Assembly (NCBI GenBank): GCA_020081605.1
Contig: JAHREC010000018.1
Span: forward strand, 2,914,001-2,978,000
Reading direction: 5' to 3'
From: Albifimbria verrucaria
Taxonomy: Eukaryota; Ascomycota; Sordariomycetes; Hypocreales; Stachybotryaceae
Length of the DNA stretch: 64,000 bases
The number at the start of each line of letters is the position of its first letter. Positions within the stretch are counted from its first letter, which is position 1. The notes under the pieces are model-generated. The model searched no databases, was not told where the DNA came from, and was given only the letters and a program-made list of their open reading frames with translations. Below, in pieces: positions 50,181 through 61,279 of the stretch. Position numbers and translations under genes: made by a program.

Positions 50181-50656
50181 GGCTTGCGACGTCAAATCTG
50201 TAGGAAGGTGAAGTTTCTCGGTGATGCGAAGGGAAATATTTTTGATGCCCTCCAAAGTTAGCGACAAGGTGAGTTTAGGTGAGCCAAGGTGAGCCACGGT
50301 GAGCGTCTCCACTTCGGCATTCGGACTGTCGAGAGGAAAAATTGGTGGATACGCCGTGTGGTACGTACCATCGCTTCTTCCTCTTCTCAGTCTCTCTCTA
50401 TCCTCTTCTGATTGAACTGGATATAGTACTAACTTACATGACCTTGCATGTCAATAACGGAATGATGAGGAAGATAAGAAAAAGAAAAACAGAAGGAAAA
50501 AATACCCAAATACAATCAGAAGCAAAGGAAGCAATACAGAACAAAACTTCTGGCTAATCGTAGCATCTTTATACACTATATACGATCTAGGCTACATGGC
50601 TCGTATCCTTCCTTCCCTTCGTGCCAAACTCCCGCGTCGGCCAGGCCGCGCTTCCC
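50181..50656. other. RPC40 promoter and NUP159 3' flank
   Basis: 476 bases with no gene. The RPC40-proximal part carries the phased GGTGAG array listed separately. The part near 50.46-50.55 kb is A-rich and probably belongs to the NUP159 3' flank. Confidence 0.6.
50268..50303 (-). promoter_or_regulatory. four GGTGAG words in exact 10-base phase upstream of RPC40
   Basis: On the plus strand GGTGAG begins at 50268, 50278, 50288 and 50298. Read in the RPC40 direction this is an imperfect tandem decamer, GCTCACCTTG-like, 88-123 bases before the ATG. The 10-base step would place all copies on one face of the helix. I know of no named fungal factor for this word; function is inference. Confidence 0.5.
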
Positions 50657-53600
50657 TTACTCAATATCCTCCATGGTCCATACATTAACGCCTCTCTTCT
50701 CAATGCTGCTCTTCAGCTTGTCCATCACCGCCTGTCGTCTTGCCCTCTTCTCCATTAGGCCGCTCTTCTCCTCATGGCTGAATCCGCTCAGCTTCTTCCT
50801 GGGCGGCGTCGCTCTTCCAAGCTGTCCAGGCGATGCCAAGGACAGGCTGTGTCGGAAGCTTCGCGTAGGAGTTGAGTCGCGAGGAGACATCATGGATCGC
50901 TTACCCAACGGTGTCATTGGGGAGCTTTCGCGCATCGGTGAATCGAGGCGGACCCTACGCAGCTGATTCTCAAGCACATCGATATCGCCGCTCCGCTTCT
51001 CAACCATGGTCGTCATCTTGTTAATCGTCCGCACAATGGCCTCCACCGTCGGCACGTTGGTGCTGCCTTTGCCAGAGGCCTTGGATGCCGTAGCAATTTT
51101 GGTCTTCAGGAGCGTCAGGGCCTGCTCGGCCTCCGCCAGAAGGTTTGTAAAGTTCATGAACTCGCCACGCAGCTCGTTTTGCTGAGCTGCTTGCTCGGCG
51201 CTCAGAGGCAGAGATCGAACAGCCTCAACCTGGTCGGGGTCCTTTCTTACCATGATGATCCGCTTGAGATCCTCCTGCTTAGCTCGAAGGCGGTGCATTT
51301 CTCTGACGAGGTCTTGGCACGCTTCTCGCTTGTCCTCCAGGTTCCGTACACGTCCTTCTTCGAGACTAGCATACAAGTCCTCGTCGAGGACTTCAGCAAG
51401 TGCATCCACCTCGGAAATGACCCAATCATCAGGGTTTTCCAGGTCCTCCTCAGTGCGCCCACCTTCCTTAGCATTCTCAGTATGGCCCTTTGTGAAAGCC
51501 TTAACAGATCGTAAGTTAAGGCCAAATGTATCAATCATCGAGTTGATATCCCGGTACACAGCTTCAACCTGCGAAGGAATACTCTCCTTCGCTGGCGGAG
51601 CTACATTAGTATGGGCCACAAACTCATCCAGAGTCAGGCTGCCCTGGATCTCAGAGGCGAGCAATTTCTGTACTTCGTCGTCTTCCTCATCTACCAGTGG
51701 CTGCGTCTCCTCAGCTTCTTGTCGGGCCCTCAACTTCCGCTGCTGCAAGATGAACACATCTTCGCTTGGCTTCTCTCTGCTAACAATATTGTAGCTCCCA
51801 ATGTGCGACTGAGAATGCGCCGATCTCAGAATTTGAGTCGCCATGCCTGGAGCGCTGACGGACCTGGTCGCATCGGTTCGCAGTACGCGGTTCGGGATCG
51901 CCCCACGAACGGGACTGGGCGAACGAGGGCTTGTTGCGGCAGGTCGTGGGAATATGGGCGCATTATTGCGCATATCGCCAAAGATGGACTTGGATGGCTC
52001 CTGCCCAGCCCCTGCATTAGCTGGGGCTTTCTTGGGGCCACCAAATGAACTTTGGGGCGTCAGTCCAGGCGCAAATGAGTGGCCACTAACAGTCGGACTC
52101 AGATCCTTGCCTATGTCAGTGCCACTACCTTCAGAAGAGACATCGTCTTCTAGATCATCGCTTTCTTCGTCGTCTTCTGACTCAGGAACAGATGGAATAG
52201 TAGCAGCCTTATTTGATGGAGCCTTGACCGTGACAAAGTCGGGTGGCAGAGGGGCATCAAGTTCCTTCGGCGTGGCCTTCGAAGTAGCTGGGTCGGGAGG
52301 TAGTGGCGCGTCAGGGATGGCCTTACTGGTTGCCTTTGTGAAGTCAGGGGCAAGGGAGCATCCTCCACTTGCTTCGTTTGGCTCGAACTCTTGGTGAAAT
52401 CAGGAGGCAAGGGAGCGTCATCAGGCTTGCTTGGCTGGACGGGGCTTGGGGCGAATGGGTTGCTCTTGACTGTGTTACTGGGCTTCAACGACTGCATAAA
52501 CCCAAGATTTGGACCGAGGCTCGCCGCCGGCTTGATCGGTGGCGATGAGACTGCAAAAGGGTTGGTGACATTGGAGGCAGCCGATGATGAAGACGACTCT
52601 CCCACCGGGTACGTCGCCTTGCTAGTAGTATCAGGTGGAAGAGGGGCGTCCTCTGTAGTGTTGGAAGCCTTGGGAGTATCCTGCTTCTGTGCGGCAGGCT
52701 TTGCGTTATCGGGCTTTGATCCAAACAAACTGGGGAAAGATGAAGCAGGGGTAGCACTAGGCTTAGATCCAAACAAGCCGCCCGAAGTCGAGCTTGACGA
52801 AACCCCGGATTTCGATCCAAATAGCCCACCAGAACCACCGAGCGTTGAAGGCTGTCCAAAGACGGAGCTTGTTGTTGCTGGGGTAGTAGACAAGGTGAAC
52901 TTATTAGGTGCGGGGGTTGTTGTCGGGGTTGTAGACTCTGGGCTGGGCTTGGGTGGGAACAACGACGATTGAGACTGGGGCTTAGCTCGCGGCGTCCCCT
53001 GGTTTGACTCCATTGCATCCATATCCTCATCTTTGATACCGGGTGTCGTCACAGCGGGTTGTTTGGCTGCCTCGGTGAGTGCAGATCCAAAACCGCTGCC
53101 AAACAATGATCCTCCTGGCGCCGCAGGTTTGGAAGCCTCTTCCTTCACTGCAGGATCTGGCTTGAAAGTACTTTCCACCTTGAAGGGTGCGGATCCGGAG
53201 CCGAAGAGTCCACCAGAAGGCTTGTTCTCCTTGGGAGCAAAGACAGTATCCTTTGATGAAGTAGCAAACGGCGTTCCAGAACCAAATGCATTACCTGGTG
53301 TCGTACTAGCGCCTCCAAAAGGACTCGCGCCACTGTTGCTACCAGAGAGAGCAGAGAAGCCTCCTTTGTTGGCAAATCCTGCAAAACCACCAGAGGCAGG
53401 TGTGGTTGTTGTTGCTGCTGGAGTTGATGTCGAGTTGGAAGCAGCACTACCAAATGCGCTTTGGGTGCCGCTGCCCTTCGCAAAACTGGCAAATCCGGAT
53501 TGGCCAAAAGCGGAGGAATTTCCTCCTGTAGACCAAGGCGATGTGCGCATTCCCAACTGGGAGGATTGTCCAAATGAGCCCGATTTACCAAAGGCCGGCG

Positions 53601-55249
53601 TCGAAGAGCCAAAGGCGCCTGTACCAGGAGAACTAGATGCTGCCTTTTCTGGGGTTCCCGTGGCCCATGCGGCAGGCTTCTGACCGAGTTGTGAGGTTGA
53701 CCCAAAGGCCGAGAATGGTGAAGCCGCTGGTGCCGCCGAAGGGGCAGCGGCAGGGGCAGCAGCCGGCGCGGCTGATCCTTCAACAACAGCTAGGCCAGGG
53801 TAGGGAGTGCTTTGCTTGATAGAGTCGGTATATACAAGCCACCAGGCACACAGGATTCCTTCATGAGTGAGAACCCAGAAACCAGGGAGAGGATTTGGTG
53901 ACTCTTCAAGTTCTTCATCAGAGGGATGGGCTTGTAGACCTTGTCCTTGCTAGACAGATCCAAAGCCACACCAACTGGAGTAGAGTCTTCCATGTCATCT
54001 GTCATGGGCAGTGTTGGTCGTTTTGTGTCATCCAAGAGCTCGGTTGTCGTAAACACGCCAGTGATGGAGGCTGCCGGTTTGTCGCTGGCCAGTGGAGTTT
54101 GAGATCGGCTGAGAAGGCCGACTTCGGTTGATGCTGTAGATGATACAATCAACAGATCCTGGAGACTCGGAGGAAGTCCCTGAGTCTCAAAATGGAGTGG
54201 TGAGGGACCTTGTCGAAGTTGAATGGCTGCACAGGATCAGATAGCTTCTGGAAGGTAAATTCTGAAGGCGGCTTGCGCGTGATGAGATAGTAGGCTGAGG
54301 GTGCTGAGGGATCATTGTTTGCATGGTAGATGGCCAAAAACATGTTGTTTTCGAGCCATGTAAGTGATGATACTAGCATAGCAACAGATTAGCTTGTGTT
54401 CGAGGGTCATGTGGAAAATTTTAACTTACCGTGACAATCCTCTACATTTGAAGGCTTGGGAATTTCAGCTTTGCCCTCTCCTTCTGGTGTCATTTGGAAG
54501 ATGGTGCCATTGCCCAAACCTGCACAAAGCTGCTTGCCCTTCGAACTCCAGCTGATGGAGCTCACCTGGTTTTTCAGCGCATTGCTAATCGTGCGCTCTT
54601 TCAGGTTCGCCATGTGCAGGTTTCCTCCACTTGTGACAATGGCACAGAGCTCAGCCTTCTCCGGTGTAGGGTTGGGTACCAGAGCCCTAAGCGACTCTCC
54701 GTTTGTTGATAGCTCGAATAGCGAGTTGGTAGAGTCTCGCAGCAAACTCTGGACTTCATAAACTGCAAGTCCGCCGCCGTTCTCTGCCGACAGGATTAAA
54801 TAGTTCTCGTCTGCTGTGAAGGCGAGCTGAGAGACGCGCATGTTCATCTGGATTTTGAGCTGTGGCTGGAAAGCCCGGATGTCGGAGTCGCCATCCTTGG
54901 GCGCTTCGAAAGCCTTTCGGACGGACTCGGTAGTGGCGAGTATGACATGGTCCGGACCAGCTGCTGCGACGAGACCTTTGCGCGACGCAATGCTGAGGAG
55001 GGAGGATGTCGAAGCAGGAAGAGGCGACCAGGCTGAAGTCAGGCGCACCTTGGCGTCGCCAGCTACTGAAAGAAAACCCAATGCCTATTCGATGTTAGAA
55101 TTCGGACAGCTATTTCACTGCAAAAGCATCCACAGTATACTGACCTCAGTCTGAATGGTCTCGAGATCGGATCCCATGGTCAGACCTCCTGCTCCGGCCG
55201 CGCTGCCACCCATGGCATTTGCGGGCGACCCAAAGCTACTAAATGCCAT
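50657..55249 (-). CDS. NUP159: Nuclear pore protein Nup159 (NUP214 type)
   Basis: The cytoplasmic-face FG nucleoporin that docks the mRNA-export helicase Dbp5, about 1492 residues. Exons are 55249-55145, 55084-54430 and 54372-50657 with introns of 60 and 57 nt. Residues 1 to about 440 form the N-terminal beta-propeller (VTSGGNLHMANLKE, SISWSSKGKQLCAGLGNGTI). Then comes an FG region with SAFGS, GLFGSK, SVFGQ and SLFGS repeats, then five DAPLPPD peptide repeats (about residues 820-965), an acidic stretch, and a C-terminal coiled coil (for example CQDLVREMHRLRAKQEDLKR) that should bind Nup82 and Nsp1. Missing bases are inferred at plus-strand GG 54172-54173, GGG 53933-53935 and GGGG 52347-52350. 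The start is the first ATG, MAFSSFGSPANAMGG. It is divergent from PUP1. Confidence 0.92.
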
Positions 55250-56032
55250 GACTGTAGCAAGATAACCGGCCTTCGAAAGAGGGCCCGAGGTTCATAGACT
55301 TGTCCTTCGCATCGGTGACGGGCGTGCTAAATGTTGTGCTTCTCGCGGGACGGAATTGGGCTGTGGTTTGTCAAACTCGATTGTCGTGATAGACAAAGAG
55401 ATGGCAAACGACTCTGCCGTTGGTTGACCGGGGCGAATGCTGGTCGAGAGATGACGATCGGATGTGATCCGCGTCCACGGGTATATAGAGGAAAATTTAG
55501 AAAAGGATGAGAGCTGGAACAGGAGAGACGGTGCCGACAAAGGCTGCCTTGCTGGTGCTTGGTGCAATCGCGACAAGCAACTTTTCGAGCTTCAAGAATC
55601 GCGTCACGTGGGGCCTATAGCTCCAGCCACTGCAAGCAAAGGGAAAGGCATGGCTAGGCAAGGCAAGGTACCTGGCCCTGCAGTACCTTTTCGCCCAGGC
55701 TCCCAATGCACCTCTAGGCAGGTGGGACTTAGCGGACTGTACCTTAGCTGAGGTGCAATCAGCAACCCCTCCCACCAATCACAGCCACAGCCGCCTTGCT
55801 GCTGGGTAGCTACAGTACAACTCCCGTACCCCGATCTGAAGGCAGCTTTTAGCCTCGTCATCAGCTCTGCCTCCAGACGCTCCATCGATACGCACCTATA
55901 CTCTCCCACACGCTACGCCTCGTGGTTCCGGCATCGTCGACGTATTTCGCCCAGGGAATCCCACGAATTCAAGGTCGCCGAATACACGGGCAGCTACCGA
56001 TCATCACCTAGAGACGTCCAAGCTCACCCAAG
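55250..56032. promoter_or_regulatory. bidirectional promoter region between NUP159 and PUP1
   Basis: 783 bases between divergent start codons. A CCAAT pentamer is at 55775-55779 and a single CTCACC is at 56023-56028, just before the PUP1 ATG. No gene is seen. Confidence 0.5.
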
Positions 56033-56947
56033 ATGCCGGGCTTCGACTTCTCCAACTACAACCGCAATGCGGCCCTCCACGCTCGCGGCGTTCCTTTGCC
56101 CAAGGCCACCAGTACCGGAACCACCATTGTTGGATGCATATTTGACGGAGGTGTCGTGGTACGTCCGGGTTCCTCCGTGCTGGCGGCCGGTCCTTCGTGC
56201 CGGTCGTCGGTGCACCTACAACACGCCCCAGGTTACTGACATCCCTTTGCGATTATCAGATTGCCGCCGATACGCGAGCCACGTCCGGACCCATCGTCGC
56301 CGACAAGAACTGCGAAAAGCTTCACTACATCTCCCCAGATCTGGTGTGCTGGTGCCGGAACCGCCGCCGATACCGAATTCACCACCGCCATCATCTCCTC
56401 CCAGCTAGAGCTGCACTCCCTGTCGACCGGCCGCAAACCCCGTGTCGTCACCTGCATGACCATGCTCAAGCAGCACCTCTTCCGCTACCAGGGTCACATC
56501 GGAGCGTACCTCGTTGTTGCCGGCGTCGACCCCACCGGCACCCACCTCTTCACTGTCCACGCCCACGGTAGCACCGACAAGCTGCCCTATGTCACTATGG
56601 GAAGTGGTAGCTTGGCTGCCATGAGTGTCTTTGAGAGCCAATGGAAGCCCGAGCTGACCCAGGACGAGGCTGTGAAGCTGGCCAGCGACGCCATCTTGGC
56701 TGGTGTCTTCAACGATCTGGGATCTGGATCCAACGTTGACGTGGCCATCATTACCAGCGACAAGACGACGCTGAAGAGGAACTACATCAAGCCCAACGAG
56801 AAGAGCCTCAAGCTCCAGAGCTATGCCTTCCCCAAGGGTACCACGGCGGTACTAAACGAGAAGATCATCAAGAAGAGCGAGATTGGTCGATACGTAAGCG
56901 TCGAGGAGGTACCCTTGGAGACGGAGAAGATGGATGTGGACACTTAG
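56033..56947 (+). CDS. PUP1: 20S proteasome beta-2 subunit Pup1 (trypsin-like)
   Basis: The beta-2 catalytic subunit of the 20S proteasome, an N-terminal-threonine hydrolase with trypsin-like activity, about 271 residues. Exon 1 is 56033-56158 (42 codons) and exon 2 is 56260-56947, with a 101-nt intron between. The propeptide ends KATSTG and mature Thr30 begins [13 protein letters not shown], as in the family. Then come [43 protein letters not shown]-type [13 protein letters not shown], and [20 protein letters not shown]. The C-terminal arm with [14 protein letters not shown] is present. Two missing bases are inferred in CCCC 56333-56336 (HYISP/QIWC junction). A CTCACC word lies just before the start. 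It converges on NIF1. Confidence 0.96.
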
Positions 56948-57528
56948 ATCTTTTTGGAATCCCTGGGGAGGTGGAACGACTAAATCGCTAAATCAAGACT
57001 CATGTAACAATAAACAACAGTGCACTAGAAACTGTGGTATGATTTGATCTGAACTCGTGGTGTCATCTTCCTCATTATGCTCAACCATGCATTGTCAACT
57101 TCAAAGACTTGGTGTCATGAATTACAACGTTCCTACGCTGCGTCCTGCAGCTCCAAAACTACAATAGGCGGACATGCCAAGTTCGTTCAAATCCTAGATG
57201 GACCAAGCCTGTCCGGTCTACGTCAAGCCCGATCCATGCTCCTTAAATAAGACGGCCGTTCAGGGCCCAGCAGAATATCCCAGACCTTTGGTGGAAATCA
57301 CAACGCCTTCACCCCTCCCGGATAGGAGACCGGTACCGATGCGTTCCCCTGCTCCTTACTGTACAGCAAAATAGTTGAAAACCTCGCCCCGCTCAAATGC
57401 TGAAAACCCGTGATATATCCTGCGAGCCAAGTCGCTCAAAACTCCGTGTAGATGAAGTACGATAACGATGTTGCCGCATCCTGTCGTGCGAGCAGGATGC
57501 AGCTTTTTGTACGGCCGTGTCTGCATGC
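56948..57528. other. convergent spacer between PUP1 and NIF1
   Basis: About 580 bases, no gene seen. An AATAAA hexamer at 57009-57014, 62 bases after the PUP1 stop, is a plausible polyadenylation signal. The NIF1 3' end lies at the right side. Confidence 0.5.
57009..57014 (+). terminator. possible polyadenylation signal for PUP1
   Basis: AATAAA at a suitable distance behind the stop codon. Fungal 3' ends use loose signals, so this is a suggestion only. Confidence 0.3.
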
Positions 57529-59872
57529 TCATGACAGAGACTTCAGCCCAAACATTGTTCGTGTACGAGACTTGCTTCTAGCTTTCTTCGTTTCTTTCTT
57601 TGGTGATGTTTTTAGGTTGTCATCGGTATCATTATACTTGGCTTTGTGAATCCTGGGAAATGTAAGCATGAAACTTGCAGGGTTATGACAGGCAGGTGTG
57701 TAATTCTTACCAACTGTTGCCGACCATACTCATTCCCTTGGCCTCGGCCATCCTGTAGAACTTGGCGCTCTTCTTCAGGTTCTTCGAGCAACCGATACCC
57801 TGGGCGTAACAGAAGCCTGCCTCAGCAAGTGCATCAACATCTCCCCAAGCTAGAAATTAATCAGTACTGAATACGCGGTAGAAGTACAGTATCGAATAAC
57901 TTACTGCCAGCAATTTCAAAGCACCTAAGCGCGAGTGCTTTGTCTTGCTCGATGCCCCAGCCATTCATATGGCTGACACCTAATTCGTAGATGCTAAGAG
58001 CAAATTGGGCTTTACGGGTCCTCCTCTCCGCAACGTCAACATGTTTTCCCTCCTTGGCTTGCTCTTCCTCCTCGGCAATCTCAATGCTGGCGCATTCAGC
58101 AGCTTTACGCAGCCACAAGACGCCTTCCTTTTGATTCGGTCGCATTCCCCAACCATGTCGACACGCCAGAGCGTACAACAGCATGGCGGTGGGATGCCCC
58201 TGTTTGGCTGCATATCGCAAATGGTATGTAGACTCGTTCAGCGAACCACTCTCATGGCATGCAATTCCCTTGCTCAAGTGCTCCTCGGCCGACATATCGG
58301 AGGCAGTAGCCCCTGAGCGTGTCGTGGGTCTTATGGTGTTACCTGTGTCATCAGTGCTAACTGATGCAGGAGTCCGTCCACGAGAGTGCTGCAGTGCAAC
58401 ATCCAAAGACCGACCTCTTGGCTGATCCTCTGATTTGCGCATACTTTCGGTCGGAGATCTCTCAATATTTGAGGATGTGAGAGCCAGTCTGGGACTCTCC
58501 AGACTGACTTTGCTTGCATCAACGGACGGTCTGGGGCCGGTCACACTGCTCAAAAGGCTAACAGCATCATCGGGGATAGCTCTGGCAGAAGAGCTCGATG
58601 GGCGCGTGGGCGGTGACGGAGGTGCACCCACAGGAGAACGCTGGGTGTTGCTGGAGGCTTGTGCAGTGTGGTCCCAACGAGAAGATGGCTGAGGCTGTGC
58701 GTCATTCGCGTCGAGTCGCTGCACAGACTTGCCACGAGGCAAGGTGAATTTGGAATAGATATAAGAAGGAGCGGCTTTGCTATCGTCGGGATGCTGATCC
58801 ATGAAGGCCTCGCTGTTCATACTAACGGGAGTATGAGCAGACTCGTCTCCCAAAACGAACGATGGTTGGCTGTCCGACGAAGCTTGCCGCGATGGTAAGT
58901 CGAAGTTAGGGGTTCCAGCTCGGCTCATGGGCCTAGAAAAGTTGAAGGAAGGCTTGGGTAGGCCAGATCTGTCAGAGGCAACCGAGGGTGAACGTTGAAA
59001 TGAGCCAATGCCTGGCGAAGTGACAGCATTGGCCAAGGCAGCGCTGCCAGAAGACAGTTTACGATGCGGTAGGGAGTGTGTAGAAGTGGCCATGTGCGCA
59101 GACATGTCTCCCTCTGTAGGGACAAGTGGTGACGACAAGTTACTAGATGACCTATAGGCGCCTAAGCCTTTTGGAGGGGCCAACTGCTCATCGAACGAGA
59201 AGCTTCGGTTTCGGTCGATTGATCCCACGGAGCCATTCCTAAGTGATGAGACGGGCATAGAATGGTCCTTGCGACCAGGTGACCTATCGACTGCCCTGTC
59301 AGGTTGTGACTGCGTGTCACTGTACAAAGGCGACGGAGATCGTTCCTGGCGAGCTCCAAAATAACCACCTCGTTCAGTGATCTGGTCAAGTTTGCGACCT
59401 CGTGAGGGGTCTCGGACAGGCAGGGCAGGCACATTGTCATCGGGCGTCAGGGGTATCCGACTCATTCGAGGGTGCATCGACATTGGTCGGTCGCCATGGT
59501 CAAAGGCATCCTCCACCTCGGTCTTCAATCCTGGGCCCATGTTATCGAAATCTGGAGTTTCGCCGCCATCGGAGCCTGACTCCCCGACATGGACCGGAAG
59601 TAGTCCGAGCGGCCTTGTAAGATGAGAGGACTTTCGGTCGTCAAAGGCGGCAACCGGCTCAGTCTGTTGCCATCTTTGTCGTTCTCTTGGAGCTGCTTGG
59701 CCAGCAGCCGGCTCTGCAAGGCGAAGGCGTCGAGGGGAGAGTTCGGGCGGGGCTTCGCCCGCAACGTGCAAGCGAGGGATCGTAGGGGTCTGGAACTGGA
59801 GGAGCTGGTGGTGTTGGTTGTATAGTTGGTGTTGGACCGCAGGTCCAGCATATTAGGACGTGGTGCCGCCAT
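57529..59872 (-). CDS. NIF1: Sel1-repeat protein, Nif1-type cell-cycle inhibitor
   Basis: A protein of about 743 residues with a long Ser/Pro/Arg-rich, probably disordered N-terminal region and Sel1-like repeats at about residues 525-715, in the arrangement of S. pombe Nif1 (a mitotic inhibitor acting on the Nim1/Cdr1 kinase) and yeast Dsf2. Exons are 59872-57905, 57849-57711 and 57652-57529, with introns of 55 and 58 nt. Repeat segments include YHLRYAAKQGHPTAMLLYAL, GVSHMNGWGIEQDKALALRC and AGFCYAQGIGCSKNLKKSAK. The last exon adds IHKAKYND and a basic tail (KKETKKARSKSRTR). One missing base is inferred at plus-strand CCCC 59582-59585. Function in this organism is inferred from family resemblance only. 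Confidence 0.82.
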
Positions 59873-61252
59873 GATGCCTGGCTATCGCAGCACTAACGGA
59901 TGGTGTTCCCATCCAGGCACCCAAACAGGAACAGGCGGTGTTGTTGAGGACGATGGGTGGGCGGCTTGGAATCCGTCGCTAGGTCGCTAAGTGTCTCGGC
60001 GACAGGATTGTAGATTTCGTCACTGTGATTGACACTGGGGAGAGGACGTGCGGAAAAGGCTGGCAGTGAAGCGCCGAGTTTAGGACAGTCGAATACCAGC
60101 CAAAGAAAGCGCTACCGGTCGAGGATAATCTTGCGACCGCAAGCAAAATAGCACCAAAAACTTGGTTGACGGTCGGTTGGGTCGGCTGATATCATGTAGC
60201 AGCGGAGAGGCGCAGCGTTTCGTACAGCGAGCGGGTGTGCGCACGAGGGTGTGAAGGGATAAACGAGGGCGGAGGCTCGAGATGACGGTACTTTGGGGTA
60301 CTTTGAAATCGACGAGCGAAGCTGCTTCCAAGCGGTGATGGTTTGGCGACGAAGGGAGTATGAAGCAAGGTCGCGAGGGTCGGGTGTCGGTGGCAATGCC
60401 AAGTTCAATGTCGATGAACAAACAAATAAGGTAGAGCGGGCGGACGGGCGGACAGCGGGAGCGCAAGGAGGAAAGCACCTGTGCGCACGGGGAAGAAACG
60501 AGGGTAATTAGACCAAAACCTGTCCCGAGGTCGAGATCTGATGTATGTGTACAGGACAATGTGCAACGGCACCGGCTATGACTCTGGCTGTGGCTATGGA
60601 TCAGAAGGGGAAGGGGAGGATGGTATTAGTATAGCGCAGGCGAGCAATCAGGTTTGGCGGCCATGCAGGTCGAGGGACGGTTGATTGATGGATGAATGGA
60701 TGGGATGGAGAATATGGCATGGCGTGGCAGCAAGGCATGGCCTGGCATGGGAGAGCGAGCGAAAGGGTGGAGATTGAGGGACAAGCCAGACGGAGCTTCA
60801 CAGGCGTACAGCAGAGGTACCCACGGCGCCAGGGACTTAGTGCCCTTTTGGCTTGATTGAGAGCTGGCAAGGGTCGAGGCTTCACCCTGCTGCTTGGCCC
60901 GAGAGCCAGGGGCTGCCTCCACAGGCTAGATGCTCATGGTGCTGGCTGGCAGGCGACCACTGAGTTATGTGACCGACCTACCACGAGGGGCAGGCGTTGG
61001 TTACCTTGGGTACTGCTGTGGACAACATCACCGAGGATGGGGTCAAACATAATTTTTGGTAAATGGTTTGATTTCGTGGCTTCATTGTACTGTATAATGC
61101 ACGAACTTATGCTTTGACAGATTATCAGGTGATATTTGTTCTCATTTCTCGTTTCTTTTCTTTCTTTTTTTCTTTTATTCCTCTTTGTTTCTCCAACTAG
61201 ACTTCTTACCGTCGCAGATCACTGCCAATATATCAGACACATCCTCCTCCTT

Positions 61253-61279
61253 ACCTGTACCTGTACCTGTACCTGTACC
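61253..61279 (+). repeat. (ACCTGT)4 hexamer repeat
   Basis: Four perfect ACCTGT units plus ACC. It is a local microsatellite; the unit is not a TTAGGG-type telomere repeat on either strand. Confidence 0.95.

Noticed and set aside
50181..50312. N-terminal extension of RPC40 from an upstream in-frame codon
   Set aside because: It would translate the phased promoter array; the family starts near MAPTQK and the protein length fits without it.
20534..59872. reading the frame-broken genes as pseudogenes
   Set aside because: All breaks are missing bases, mostly in homopolymers, across many essential single-copy genes, and flanking sequence stays conserved; error is simpler.
61253..61279. ACCTGT repeat as internal telomere sequence
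   Set aside because: The hexamer is not TTAGGG/CCCTAA and has only four units.
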